A DNA stretch of 64,000 nucleotides from Amycolatopsis acidiphila (GTDB lineage Bacteria; Actinomycetota; Actinomycetes; Mycobacteriales; Pseudonocardiaceae). The stretch covers positions 7,564,001 through 7,628,000 of the forward strand of contig NZ_CP090063.1 of NCBI RefSeq assembly GCF_021391495.1, given 5' to 3'. Position 1 is the stretch's first letter. Each line of letters starts with the position of its first letter. A program made the position numbers and the translations under genes. Positions 7,102-15,142 of this stretch are shown piece by piece. Under the pieces are notes generated by a model. The model saw only the letters and a list, made by a program, of their open reading frames with translations. It had not been told where the DNA came from and did not search any database.

Positions 7102-8166
7102 TTGACGGACTATGAGTATGACGTGGCAGTCTCTTTCGCTGGCGAAGACCGGGAGTTCGTTCAGAACGTAGTGGAAGGCTTGAAACTCAATGGCGTCAAG
7201 GTCTTCTACGACCAAGATGAGGTGGCCACACTCTGGGGAGAGAACCTCGTCGACTTCCTCGAGATGATATATAGCCAAAAGGCGCGCTACGCTTTGCTAT
7301 TCACTTCTCGTCATTACGTGGACAAGAAGTGGCCGAACTATGAGCGACAGATCACACAGAGTCGGTCCCTATATCAAGAATCGCCGTATATCCTGCCAAT
7401 CCGCATCGATGATACTCCGGTCCCCGGCTTGCCGCCTACCATCTCCTACTTGGATGCGAAGAGCGTCGGCATCGACGGGATCGTTAGGGCTGTCCTCGAA
7501 AAAGTCGGATCGCCACAATCCGATTCGAAGCCAAAATTTGACGGTAGGGTTCCCCGTGATTCACGGTCCATGAATATTCTGCTTACGGAACGCCCAGGCG
7601 GATGGGAATACCTGTTATACGGTGCAGTGTTGCGCGAGCGGATGGACAGCCTTGAAGGAAAATATCGTGACCACTTGCTAGAATATGCGCCTCGAAGTGG
7701 CGTACACCTTGAAGCCGATGCTGCATTTCAGAAATTGAAGAACAACTTCACGACGCTCACCGGTATTACCGATACATTTAACAGAGTTCTGTCTCCTGGA
7801 GCTCAGGAGCAGGCTTTCGGAAAGCCTGGCGAGCCGGGTGACCCCGACAGGATTATACACTTGGCGGAGCGGTTTTGTAGTGTATACGAAGAATTCCTGG
7901 ACTTCGCCGCAAATCTGCGATCCATCGACATCGAAAATGACTACTTGCGCCACGCGGCGGACATTCAGGCACGTTGGGTGAATCAACCGATAGAGGTCAT
8001 GAGAAAGTTTGTCGACGATTATGTCCGAATCGCGGATACCATCACGGACCGACTAGCGAGTGGCGAAAAGGGCATAGAGCTAACATTGCAAATCACCCTC
8101 GATCTAGACAGTTCTCTCACTAACGAACTGACTGAGACCCTCCGAAGGTATGTGCGTTCACGATAG
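7102..8166 (+). CDS. TIR-domain protein, putative defence effector
   Basis: A 354-residue protein from a TTG start with GGTGGAG just upstream. Residues about 4-135 are a TIR domain: YDVAVSFAGEDREFV, VKVFYDQ, WGENL and FTSRHYVDKKW are the usual strand and helix landmarks; the Glu of WGENL is a candidate NADase catalytic residue. Residues 150-354 are mostly alpha-helical without a recognised family. The gene is visibly richer in A+T, with ATA and AGA codons rare in its neighbours, so it was acquired recently. Bacterial TIR proteins often hydrolyse NAD+ after phage sensing; that role here is inferred. 184 bp of AT-richer DNA without a gene precede it. Confidence 0.8.
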   Translation: MTDYEYDVAVSFAGEDREFVQNVVEGLKLNGVKVFYDQDEVATLWGENLVDFLEMIYSQKARYALLFTSRHYVDKKWPNYERQITQSRSLYQESPYILPIRIDDTPVPGLPPTISYLDAKSVGIDGIVRAVLEKVGSPQSDSKPKFDGRVPRDSRSMNILLTERPGGWEYLLYGAVLRERMDSLEGKYRDHLLEYAPRSGVHLEADAAFQKLKNNFTTLTGITDTFNRVLSPGAQEQAFGKPGEPGDPDRIIHLAERFCSVYEEFLDFAANLRSIDIENDYLRHAADIQARWVNQPIEVMRKFVDDYVRIADTITDRLASGEKGIELTLQITLDLDSSLTNELTETLRRYVRSR

Positions 8167-8261
8167 CCACTCGAATCTGCCAGCTCGCCAACTTAAAGGA
8201 GCCAAGGTTCCGTCGGAAGTGGTCGGGGCCGCACTGCCGAACTTGGCTCTATGGAATCAAG

Positions 8262-8281
8262 GCGGCGCGCAAGCGCGCCGC
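8262..8281 (+). terminator. Strong hairpin after the TIR gene
   Basis: GCGGCGCGC and GCGCGCCGC form a perfect 9-bp stem with a 2-base loop, followed by a second GC-rich inverted region to about 8326. It probably ends transcription of the TIR gene. Confidence 0.5.
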
Positions 8282-8378
8282 TCGGGCCGCCCGGCCTGCC
8301 GCTCCGCTTCGGCCGGCGGCCCTCTGAGCTATCCAGGTCGCACCCCCTCTTCAACCAGGGCGAGGCCAGGCGCACAAC

Positions 8379-8885
8379 GTGCATCATGAGCGAGTGCACG
8401 AACAGACCGAGCGGTTCCGCGAGATCACGACCTTCGGCGTCATCCCCTCACCCTCAGGCGCCGGTACGCTCGTCCTCCAGGGCGAAGGGTATCCAGACTG
8501 CTTGCTCGTGATGGAGGTCTTCTCCGAGACCGACCGCAGCAACGAGATCGCGATCGTCACCGTGAAGGGCTGCCAACAGGCCATCTTCGGATACCCGAAC
8601 GACGAAGCCTACGCACGAGACCCACGAGGCAGGGCCGGCGACGAGCCCTCATACGGCTTCTTCGAAGTGCTCTCGTCAACCTGGGCCCAGCGACTCGCCG
8701 AGTACAACCGTCACGCCTTCCCCAGCACCAGCGTGGAACCATGGCGCGCCCTGCGCCACTTCTTCATCGGCTGCCACGACGACTCAGGCGAGTTCCTCGG
8801 CGAAAGCCTGCACATCGAACTGCCCGGAACCGACTTCCAAACAACAGCCCAGCACGCCTTCGAGCGATTCTTCCAGCCAAACTAA
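8379..8885 (+). CDS. Hypothetical cargo protein
   Basis: A 168-residue protein from a GTG start; a second GTG lies five codons later and no clear ribosome site decides between them. It is acidic and soluble, with no signal or membrane segment. Motif-like stretches are GEGYPDCLLVMEVF and CHDDSGEFLGESLHIELPG. I do not recognise the family. It is the last gene before attR; codon use returns to the GC-rich norm, unlike the TIR gene. Confidence 0.6.
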   Translation: MHHERVHEQTERFREITTFGVIPSPSGAGTLVLQGEGYPDCLLVMEVFSETDRSNEIAIVTVKGCQQAIFGYPNDEAYARDPRGRAGDEPSYGFFEVLSSTWAQRLAEYNRHAFPSTSVEPWRALRHFFIGCHDDSGEFLGESLHIELPGTDFQTTAQHAFERFFQPN

Positions 8886-9159
8886 CGCCGCCAACACGAC
8901 CTTGGGGGGCCTCCGGCGGCCGGGGCTCTGCCCCGAACCCCGACACCGCTTCAGAGATCAGCGGAAAGAGACAGCCCGGCGACCTCCTAGCGACGCGCCC
9001 CAGGGCAGCCAGACCGGGCGGCACCGGCCAAGGGCGCTCCGCGGCCTCCGGCAAACCCTTGACCGGCACCACCCGGCCCGGCAGGGATGAACCCGCGCCG
9101 CGAGGAGATCACCTCCACATGGGGGGCCGCCGGTCGTGCAACCCACGTGCAACTAGCGA
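8886..9159. other. Gene-free end of the element
   Basis: No convincing gene is seen. A compound GC-rich inverted repeat (GGCCGGGGCTCTGCCCCG, about 8919-8936) follows the last cargo gene. The remainder up to attR shows only short overlapping frames. Confidence 0.4.
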
Positions 9160-9306
9160 CGGCAATCGGCAGTAAACCAAGGTCAACACCAGCCAGGACC
9201 ACGCCAGACCCCGGACGTGAAAAAACCGCCCCGACGTGCATCGGAGCGGTTTCTTGGGCCGTGGCCAGGGCCGGGGTCGAACCGGCGACCTTCCGCTTTT
9301 CAGGCG
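9160..9306 (-). repeat. attR: direct repeat with tRNA-Phe 3' half
   Basis: Partner of the repeat at 2481-2626. It contains the tRNA-Phe terminator (about 9225-9253, with a T-rich run on the minus strand) and the tRNA 3' half. Because integration here restores a complete tRNA, the host gene stays functional. Confidence 0.85.
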
Positions 9307-9335
9307 GACGCTCGTACCAACTGAGCTACCTGGCC
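9262..9335 (-). tRNA. tRNA-Phe (GAA)
   Basis: A 74-base cloverleaf with acceptor GGCCAGG pairing CCTGGCC, anticodon stem TCCGC/GCGGA, loop CTGAAAA giving anticodon GAA, and T arm GCCGG-TTCGACC-CCGGC. No CCA is encoded. The 3' half is also the att core of the integrated element, so the present gene is a host 5' half joined to an element-borne 3' half. Confidence 0.95.
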
Positions 9336-9365
9336 GGAAACGCCGGCTAGCTGCCAGACGTATTG

Positions 9366-9439
9366 CGACCCTGACGGGACTCGAACCCGCGACCTTCGCC
9401 GTGACAGGGCGACGCGCTAACCAACTGCGCCACAGGGCC
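9366..9439 (-). tRNA. tRNA-Asp (GTC)
   Basis: A 74-base cloverleaf: acceptor GGCCCTG/CAGGGTC, anticodon stem TCGCC/GGCGA with loop CTGTCAC (anticodon GTC), T arm GCGGG-TTCGAGT-CCCGT. It is the middle gene of a Glu-Asp-Phe array transcribed on the minus strand. Confidence 0.95.
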
Positions 9440-9452
9440 TTGCTGTACTGCG

Positions 9453-9525
9453 TACTCCCAACGGGATTCGAACCCGCGTTGCCGCCTTGAAAGGGCGGAG
9501 TCCTAGGCCGCTGGACGATGGGAGC
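9453..9525 (-). tRNA. tRNA-Glu (TTC)
   Basis: A 73-base cloverleaf with acceptor GCTCCCA pairing TGGGAGT, anticodon stem CCGCC/GGCGG around CTTTCAA (anticodon TTC), T arm GCGGG-TTCGAAT-CCCGT. First gene of the tRNA array. Confidence 0.95.
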
Positions 9526-9585
9526 TCGATCGATTTCGGCGAACCGACCGACCGCGCTCTCAGGGTCCCCCCGGGAGCGATTACA

Positions 9586-9615
9586 AGCATAGGGCACGCC
9601 CCAACCCCCCTCCAA
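9586..9615 (-). promoter_or_regulatory. Promoter of the tRNA Glu-Asp-Phe array
   Basis: On the minus strand TTGGAG (9615-9610) and TATGCT (9591-9586) are 18 bases apart, about 60 bases before tRNA-Glu. The rest of 9526-9773 shows no gene. Confidence 0.5.
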
Positions 9616-9773
9616 CCCGGTATCCCTAAACCTCGTACAGGGGCGCCGAACTGGGAAAACGTTGTCGGGACAAGGCTTTGGGGCCGTAGCCGGGCCACCG
9701 AACCTTCATGGTGGCGGCGATCACTCCGGACAGGACGACGACCCCCGCCCACGCCGAACACCAGATACGAAAA

Positions 9774-9795
9774 GTCCGGGGCGCGCGCCCCGGAC
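9774..9795 (-). terminator. Intrinsic terminator
   Basis: A 22-base perfect palindrome made of GTCCGGGGCGC and its complement, followed on the minus strand by TTTTCGT. It directly follows the stop of the 83-residue gene upstream of it. Confidence 0.75.
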
Positions 9796-9806
9796 CCGCC
9801 GTCCGA

Positions 9807-10058
9807 CTACCGCTGCGCCGGGATCTGACCGTCTTCGTCCGGGATCAGGCCCAGCATGTCCAGCAACTGGGCACAGTCCTCGGCGTCCGTCGCGCCGGCG
9901 GCGACGGCCAGCCGCGCCCGGCGGACTTGGTCGTCCGACACCCTCGGCGCGTCGGCCTGTCCCGCTCGCTGCGAAGGCACCCCACCCAGGCTGCCGTTGC
10001 CCGCGTCGCCACCTTCGTACCGAAGGAGGAACTGTCGCACTTCCACAGACCCGCTCAT
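9807..10058 (-). CDS. Small conserved hypothetical protein
   Basis: An 83-residue protein starting MSGSVEVRQFLL with GGAGGAG six bases before the ATG. The C-terminal half (VSDDQVRRARLAVAAGATDAEDCAQLLDMLGLIPD) reads as a helical bundle. There is no signal or membrane segment and the family is not recognised. It is monocistronic, ended by the adjacent palindromic terminator. Confidence 0.65.
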   Translation of the reverse strand: MSGSVEVRQFLLRYEGGDAGNGSLGGVPSQRAGQADAPRVSDDQVRRARLAVAAGATDAEDCAQLLDMLGLIPDEDGQIPAQR

Positions 10059-10695
10059 AGCTCCTCCAAAAGCTTCGTACTAGCAACTTGGCGCGAGGCT
10101 AGCCATAGAAATAACGGCACCGCAGCCCCCCGCAGAGTGAACCTGCCCTACCGGAACGCCCACACAGAGCCACAAAGCCAGGTGAACAGGCAGCAACCGC
10201 CAGATGACGGCCCGTCCGACTTTTTCTTGTCCACCACTCGCGAACGCGCCCGTTTCCGTGTAACAATCGACGTGCTGACACACCCCCGGTCAGCGCCTGT
10301 GGAGATCCCCTCCGGCCCCCGCGTTCCTCCCCCTGGCGCGGGGGCCTCTCCATTCCTGTTCGCCGCTTTGCGGCTTCCCGGGGTCCTTGTGTCTCCCGGG
10401 GGCCGAGCCCCCGGGCCCCACGGGGCGAGCTCCTCATCCCGGGAGGGTGGTGGAGTTGGATGACACCGGCAGATCCGCGCGGGTCTGCGGCGGTCAAAAT
10501 TTGGCGGGGCGGTACGGTGGCGCGTTTGATCTTCACCGGAAAACCCCGCTGGAACTGGGGAGATGACGGTCCGTTCCGCACGGGTTGCGCTATGTGGGTG
10601 TTCCGTAACCGGAACGGCCTAAGGTAATCGCCGTTTTCACTGTGGTTTGGGTCACATCGAGCTGCCTGGCGTGACTAAACCGTTATCGTGGCCGG
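10059..10695. other. Intergenic region with GC-rich hairpin
   Basis: 637 bp without a supportable gene. It contains a strong hairpin, CCCGGGGGC-CGA-GCCCCCGGG (10395-10415). A 160-codon open frame on the minus strand has no coding-like composition and no ribosome site. Confidence 0.5.
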
Positions 10696-11109
10696 GTGCC
10701 TCTTCCATCGTTAGGACGCCGCGGCAATACCCGGACCGACCTCAAGCCGGTGAATCCCGGTCGCCACCGGAACTCGCCCGCCAAGGAGGCCGAAGTCGCG
10801 GTCGAAGACCATGAGCTCACCAGCTATCTCGCCGCACTCGCCCCCGAGACCGGTCCCGAAAGCACCGGCACTGGCAAGCGGTTCGGCGAAGCGCAGGTGT
10901 ACCAGCTCCGGATGAACCTGGTCGCCAGCTCCCAGCTGCGCGACCTCGCCGAGGAGCGCGGCACCTCACCGCAGGCGCTGGCTCGTGAATGGATCCTCGA
11001 ACGCCTGTCCTGGGAAGCCCAGGCCGCGTCCTCCCAGCGGCGTCAGTTCGCCGACCACACCGGAACCGCCCACACCGATCAGCACTTCTTCGACAAGAAC
11101 TGGGCCTGA
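10696..11109 (+). CDS. Hypothetical protein with RHH-like segment
   Basis: A 137-residue protein from GTG 10696, with no clear Shine-Dalgarno. The first 60 residues are basic and probably disordered. Residues about 75-115 (YQLRMNLVASSQLRDLAEER, then TSPQALAREWILERL) have the strand-helix-helix look of a ribbon-helix-helix DNA-binding unit, but this is a weak call. It is encoded alone between two minus-strand genes. Confidence 0.6.
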   Translation: MPLPSLGRRGNTRTDLKPVNPGRHRNSPAKEAEVAVEDHELTSYLAALAPETGPESTGTGKRFGEAQVYQLRMNLVASSQLRDLAEERGTSPQALAREWILERLSWEAQAASSQRRQFADHTGTAHTDQHFFDKNWA

Positions 11110-11238
11110 CCGCTCACCACGACAACCCCCGCCCCCACACACCCGGCTCAACCCCCGATGATCGCCGGGCGTGACCGACCCGAACAAGGCGCCTCGGCCG
11201 ACCCGGCCGGGGCGCCCGTTTTCTGTCCTGGCAACGAA

Positions 11239-11271
11239 CAAGCCCCCGACGGGAGACCCGCCGGGGGCTTG
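11239..11271 (-). terminator. Terminator of cold-shock gene 1
   Basis: CAAGCCCCCG and CGGGGGCTTG pair around a short inner region, giving a long GC-rich stem followed on the minus strand by TTCGTT. It lies 22 bases past the stop of the cold-shock gene. Confidence 0.7.
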
Positions 11272-11293
11272 CGACGTTCATGCAGGAAGCGTC

Positions 11294-11497
11294 TCAGATG
11301 ACGCGAACCTTCTGGGCCTGCGGACCCTTCTGGCCCTGCCCGACCTCGAACTCAACACGCTGGTTCTCTTCGAGGGTGCGGAAGCCGCGCCCATCGATCT
11401 CCGAGTAGTGCACGAAGACATCGCCCTCGCCGCCGTCCTGGGCAATGAAGCCGAAGCCCTTCTCGGCGTTGAACCACTTCACAGTGCCTTGCGCCAC
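11294..11497 (-). CDS. Cold-shock protein, CspA family
   Basis: A 67-residue single cold-shock domain. RNP1 is KGFGFI and RNP2 is VFVHYSEI; the start is the GTG at 11497 ([10 protein letters not shown]), preceded by GAGGAGT. A longer frame from 11530 lacks a ribosome site. CspA proteins are single-stranded RNA/DNA chaperones. It has its own terminator and a 5' region of over 100 bp that could hold a temperature-sensitive leader. A paralogue lies at 24906-25109. Confidence 0.92.
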   Translation of the reverse strand: MAQGTVKWFNAEKGFGFIAQDGGEGDVFVHYSEIDGRGFRTLEENQRVEFEVGQGQKGPQAQKVRVI

Positions 11498-11798
11498 CGC
11501 TTTACTCCTCGTTACATCCGCATCGAGCACCGCCGTGACGGCGCCCGGGCCGCCCCGGGCGGTTCCAACGAGACGAGCAAAGAGCGCATGTCCGGCTCAT
11601 GGCTCGCGTCAGAAGTTCCGCGAGTGTGAAGCCACGAACACGCAAAACGACGGCCTAGGGGGAAGCGTACCGGGATCTGGCGAAATCGAAAGCCCCTCAG
11701 CGGCCGTTCTTCGATGTCACCGGAACGTCGTACCGCGGCGCCCCTTCCGCGTTCGGGGAACCCGATAGGCTGATCATCTGCCTGAACGTCCATAAGAC

Positions 11799-11812
11799 GT
11801 GACCTGTGTCAC
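11799..11812 (+). promoter_or_regulatory. Candidate CRP-type site before the L,D-transpeptidase
   Basis: GTGACCTGTGTCAC fits the GTGA-N6-TCAC core of actinobacterial CRP/GlxR sites. It is about 70 bp upstream of the GTG start at 11883 in the 385-bp divergent region. No other gene is seen in that region. Confidence 0.4.
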
Positions 11813-11882
11813 TCACATGGGTGTCAACTTTGACAACCCGATGGGCGTCTTTGGTGCAAACGGGGAGAAGGGGCATCCACCG

Positions 11883-13103
11883 GTGAAACCACTCAGGACC
11901 GCACGTCGTCTGCCTGCCGCGCTGGTCGCGTTGGGCCTGGCAGTCACCCTCGGCCTCAGTGCCTGCTCGAGCGATCCGGCGCCTGCGCCGGACTCGGGTA
12001 CACAGGCCCCGGCGGGCGGCAGCGGTGCAGCCGCGGAGGCTCTGTCGGCGAAGCTCACCACCCAGCCGGCTGCCGGCGCGAAGGACGTCGCGCCCGGTGA
12101 TCCGGTCGGCGTGAAGGTCGCCGACGGCACGCTGCAGACGATCACCTTGACGAACCCCGACGGCAAGGCGGTCGCCGGGGAGCTCGCGGCCGACAAGCAC
12201 AGCTGGTCGGCCACCGAGCCGCTCGGCTTCGGCAAGAGCTACACCTGGTCCGGCACCGCGACGGGCGCCGACGGCAAGCCGGTGCAGCTGTCCGGCCAGT
12301 TCACCACCGCGACCGCGAAGCGCCAGGTCTCCGGCAGCCTGAACGTCGGCGACAACCAGACCTACGGCATCGCGATGCCGATCGCGCTCACCTTCAGCGG
12401 CAAGGTCGCCGACAAGGTCGCCGCCGAGAAAGCGCTTACTGTCCAGACCAACCCGAAGACCGAGGGCTCCTGGGCGTGGCTGCCGGACGTCGACGGCCAC
12501 TCCGTCGCGCACTGGCGTCCCAAGGAGTACTACCAGCCGGGCACGAAGGTCGTCGTGACCGCGAAGATCTACGGCGTCAAGATCGGCGACGGCGTCTACG
12601 GCAAGCAGGACGTCTCGGCGAGCTTCACCATCGGCCGCTCGCAGATCGTGAAGGGCGACACCCGCACCCATCGCATGCAGGTCATCCGGGACGGGCAGCA
12701 GATCGCCGACTACCCGGTGAGCTACGGGCTCGACTCCGACCCGGGCCGCGTCACGCACAGCGGCACCCACGTCGTGATGACGAAGTACCCGACCTACTCG
12801 ATGAGCAACCCGCGTTACGGCTACACCGACGTGAACGTGCCGTGGGCGGTGCGGATCTCGAACAACGGCGAGTTCATCCACGGGCTCGCGGCGTCCGTGT
12901 GGGCCCAGGGCAAGAAGAACATCTCGCACGGCTGCCTGAACCTGTCGCCGGCGCGGGCCAAGGAGTACTACGACAGCGTGCTGATGGGCGACCCGGTGGA
13001 GATCACCGGCAGCAGCCAGCAGCTGAGCGCCAAGGACGGCGACTACTCGGACTGGACCTACTCCTGGTCGGACTGGACCAAGCTGTCGGCGCTGAGCGCC
13101 TGA
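11883..13103 (+). CDS. L,D-transpeptidase lipoprotein
   Basis: A 406-residue secreted lipoprotein. The GTG start at 11883 (VKPLRTARRLPAALVALG) is followed by a signal peptide with lipobox LSAC. Residues 40-250 form two Ig-like bacterial domains; the YkuD catalytic domain follows, with the active-site pattern HGLA...SHGCLNLSP (His, Ser, Cys). The C-terminal tail (DWTYSWSDW) is aromatic, as in mycobacterial LdtMt2. It makes 3-3 cross-links in peptidoglycan. It converges with a small minus-strand gene 3 bp away. Confidence 0.9.
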   Translation: MKPLRTARRLPAALVALGLAVTLGLSACSSDPAPAPDSGTQAPAGGSGAAAEALSAKLTTQPAAGAKDVAPGDPVGVKVADGTLQTITLTNPDGKAVAGELAADKHSWSATEPLGFGKSYTWSGTATGADGKPVQLSGQFTTATAKRQVSGSLNVGDNQTYGIAMPIALTFSGKVADKVAAEKALTVQTNPKTEGSWAWLPDVDGHSVAHWRPKEYYQPGTKVVVTAKIYGVKIGDGVYGKQDVSASFTIGRSQIVKGDTRTHRMQVIRDGQQIADYPVSYGLDSDPGRVTHSGTHVVMTKYPTYSMSNPRYGYTDVNVPWAVRISNNGEFIHGLAASVWAQGKKNISHGCLNLSPARAKEYYDSVLMGDPVEITGSSQQLSAKDGDYSDWTYSWSDWTKLSALSA

Positions 13104-13106
13104 CGG

Positions 13107-13274
13107 TCAGAGCACGTGGCCGTCGAGGTTCTCCTCGGCGGCCGGGGCGTACTCGACCCGCGCGGTGATCGCCTGCTCGTCGAGGAACGCGGGTACCGGG
13201 GTCAGCTGCTGCGTCATGTCGTCGAGCAGCCGCGCGGCATCCGCCATCCCGGGGGTCTCGTTGCGGTCGGTCAT
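13107..13274 (-). CDS. Small acidic hypothetical protein
   Basis: A 55-residue protein starting MTDRNETPGMADAARLLDDM with a GAGGAG ribosome site upstream. It is acidic and soluble, ending in ENLDGHVL. I do not recognise its family. A longer frame extending to 13613 is not used because the strong start is internal. Confidence 0.55.
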   Translation of the reverse strand: MTDRNETPGMADAARLLDDMTQQLTPVPAFLDEQAITARVEYAPAAEENLDGHVL

Positions 13275-13451
13275 CGCCGCCCTCTCCTCGCTTGCCGGTG
13301 CCCCTATCTTGCCGTGGCGCAGATCACGACTCAACGCCAGGTTCCCCTGAAATACCCGGTAGTCCGTGAACGATGAACAGCAGGGACCGTAAACCGGTCC
13401 GCCCAATCCCCGTTCCGGCCGCGCCGGACGAGATCCCGGAGGAGGAAGTCC

Positions 13452-13568
13452 ATGGTGTTCACAGTGCTGCTCGTGGAAGGTGGCCTGGCGTTCGGTATTG
13501 CGGCAGCGCTGGCGGCGTGGTCGCGACGCCACTTCGCTCCTCGCGCAGGCGACATCACGGCCGAGTGA
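13452..13568 (+). CDS. 38-residue single-pass membrane peptide
   Basis: MVFTVLLVEGGLAFGIAAAL begins a single hydrophobic helix, followed by a positively charged stretch (WSRRHF) and an acidic tail. It is preceded by GGAGGAGG at ideal spacing. A bidirectional terminator follows at once. The function is unknown. Confidence 0.55.
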   Translation: MVFTVLLVEGGLAFGIAAALAAWSRRHFAPRAGDITAE

Positions 13569-13570
13569 GC

Positions 13571-13609
13571 AAAAAGGGCCGCGCCCCTCACGGGAAGCGC
13601 GGCCCTTTT
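13571..13609. terminator. Bidirectional terminator
   Basis: AAAAAGGGCCGCGC and GCGCGGCCCTTTT form a stem flanked by A and T runs on both sides, serving the 38-residue gene (+) and the transporter gene (-). Confidence 0.85.
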
Positions 13610-13619
13610 CCATATCCTG

Positions 13620-14981
13620 TCAGGAGGTTGCCGTCCGCAGCCCGTCGGAAGGCGCGGCCTGCACCTCGATCGTGGCGATCGGCACCCGGGCGGTCTCCGG
13701 GATCCGGAGGATCGGCACCAGCGCGATCGCGGCGGCGATCATCAGGTAGAACGCCGGCCAGTCCTCGTTGCCCGTCCCGTGGATCAGCGCCGTGACGATG
13801 ACGCCGCACGTGCCGCCGAAGATCGACGTGGACACGTTGTAACCGATTGCGAACGAACCGTAGCGAACGCGGGTGGGGAACATCGCCGGGAAGGTCGACC
13901 CGATCACCGCGAGCATCAGCACCAGCAGCAGGGCCACCACGCCGAAGCCGACGATGAGCAGCGCGAGGTTGCCGCTCTGCATCAGCTTGATCGACGGGTA
14001 GCTCAGCACGATGTACCCGATCGCCGCCGTCAGCAGCAACGGCTTCCGGCCGATCCGGTCCGACAGCGCGCCCAACGGCGCGATCAGCGCCATCTGCACG
14101 ATCTCGACGCAGATGATGATCAGCGTCGACGTGTTGTCGTTGATCTTCAGCGTGTCCGTGAAGTACGTCGGCATCGTGGTCAGCAGCATGTAGTCCGCGA
14201 TGTTGAGCAGCAGCACGATCCCGATCAGGTTCAGGATCATCCGCCAGTTCTCGGTCAGCGTCTCCTTCAGCGGCGCCTTCTCCGACTTCTCGCCCGCCTT
14301 CTCCAGCCGCTGGAACTCGGGCGTGTCCTCGAGCTTCGTCCGCAGGTACAGCCCGACGAGGCCGAGCGGCAGCGCGACGAAGAACGGGATGCGCCAGGCC
14401 CAGCTGCCGACCTGCTCCGCGGTGAACGACAGGGTCACCGCGAGCACCACCACGTTGCCCAGCACGTAGCCGGTCAGGGTGCCGAACTCCAGGAAGCTGC
14501 CCCAGAAGCCCCGGCGCTTCGTGGGCGCGTACTCGGCGATGAACGTCGCGGCACCGCCGTACTCGCCCCCTGTCGAGAAGCCCTGGATCAGCCTGAGCAA
14601 CAGGATCAGGATCGGCGCGCCGATGCCGATCGCGTAGCCGCCCGCGTAGGTGGGCAGGCAGCCGACCAGGAAGGTGCAGCCGGACATCATCAGGATGGTG
14701 ATGGCCAGGACCTTCTGCCGGCCGATCTTGTCGCCGAGGGGACCGAAGAAGGCACCGCCGAACGGGCGCACCACGAAGCCGATCGCGACCAGTGCGAGCG
14801 ACTTGAGGACCGCGTTGCCCTCACCCGGGAAGAACACTGTGCCGATGCTCGTCGCAATGGCACCGGAGGTGAACACACCGTAGTCGTACCATTCGGTGGC
14901 GTTACCCATGGCGGACGCGATAACCGCCCGCTTCACCGTTCTCGGGTCGATTTCCGATTCCTGAGCCGCCGCTTCTGCCAT
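13620..14981 (-). CDS. MHS-family MFS transporter (ProP-like)
   Basis: A 453-residue, 12-helix major facilitator of the metabolite:H+ symporter family. The signature GNATEWYDYGVFTSGAIAT opens helix 1; the MHS motif GGEYGGAATFIAEYAP and GRKPLLLTAA in the second half are present. The ATG at 14981 (MAEAAAQES) has GGAGG upstream. Relatives import proline/betaine, shikimate, dicarboxylates or citrate; the substrate cannot be assigned from sequence. It is divergent from the thioesterase gene. Confidence 0.88.
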   Translation of the reverse strand: MAEAAAQESEIDPRTVKRAVIASAMGNATEWYDYGVFTSGAIATSIGTVFFPGEGNAVLKSLALVAIGFVVRPFGGAFFGPLGDKIGRQKVLAITILMMSGCTFLVGCLPTYAGGYAIGIGAPILILLLRLIQGFSTGGEYGGAATFIAEYAPTKRRGFWGSFLEFGTLTGYVLGNVVVLAVTLSFTAEQVGSWAWRIPFFVALPLGLVGLYLRTKLEDTPEFQRLEKAGEKSEKAPLKETLTENWRMILNLIGIVLLLNIADYMLLTTMPTYFTDTLKINDNTSTLIIICVEIVQMALIAPLGALSDRIGRKPLLLTAAIGYIVLSYPSIKLMQSGNLALLIVGFGVVALLLVLMLAVIGSTFPAMFPTRVRYGSFAIGYNVSTSIFGGTCGVIVTALIHGTGNEDWPAFYLMIAAAIALVPILRIPETARVPIATIEVQAAPSDGLRTATS

Positions 14982-15142
14982 ACGCCCCGACCTCCTCATC
15001 CACAGTTCCGTACCAGCGGTCAAGGATGCGACCTTAGTGGCTTCCTCGCCATGGATAGTGATTTTCCCGCGTCTCGTGGCTCTTGTCTCTTCGGGGAAGG
15101 GGCGAACGCGAATTTCCCGGCTTGACGAGTTAGCTTGGTCGG

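Larger units (their letters stand above)
2627..9306. mobile_element. AICE-derived cis-mobilisable remnant in tRNA-Phe
   Basis: The DNA between the direct repeats carries hallmarks of an actinomycete integrative and conjugative element: a TraB/FtsK translocase, a KorSA-like GntR regulator, a Pra-like activator and zinc-ribbon mini-proteins. TraB is cut off only about 50 bp from attL, and no integrase, excisionase or replication initiator remains, so a deletion removed those modules. The remaining DNA is cargo (HTH plus PP2C pair, TIR protein, an unknown protein). It could move only with an integrase supplied in trans. Confidence 0.8.

Noticed and set aside
10099..10581. A 160-codon minus-strand frame in the large intergenic gap
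   Set aside because: Composition is not coding-like and it spans a strong hairpin.
13779..15125. A 448-codon plus-strand frame over the MFS transporter gene
   Set aside because: It is antisense to a clear transporter gene and its product is a low-complexity Arg/His/Gln/Asp string typical of shadow frames.
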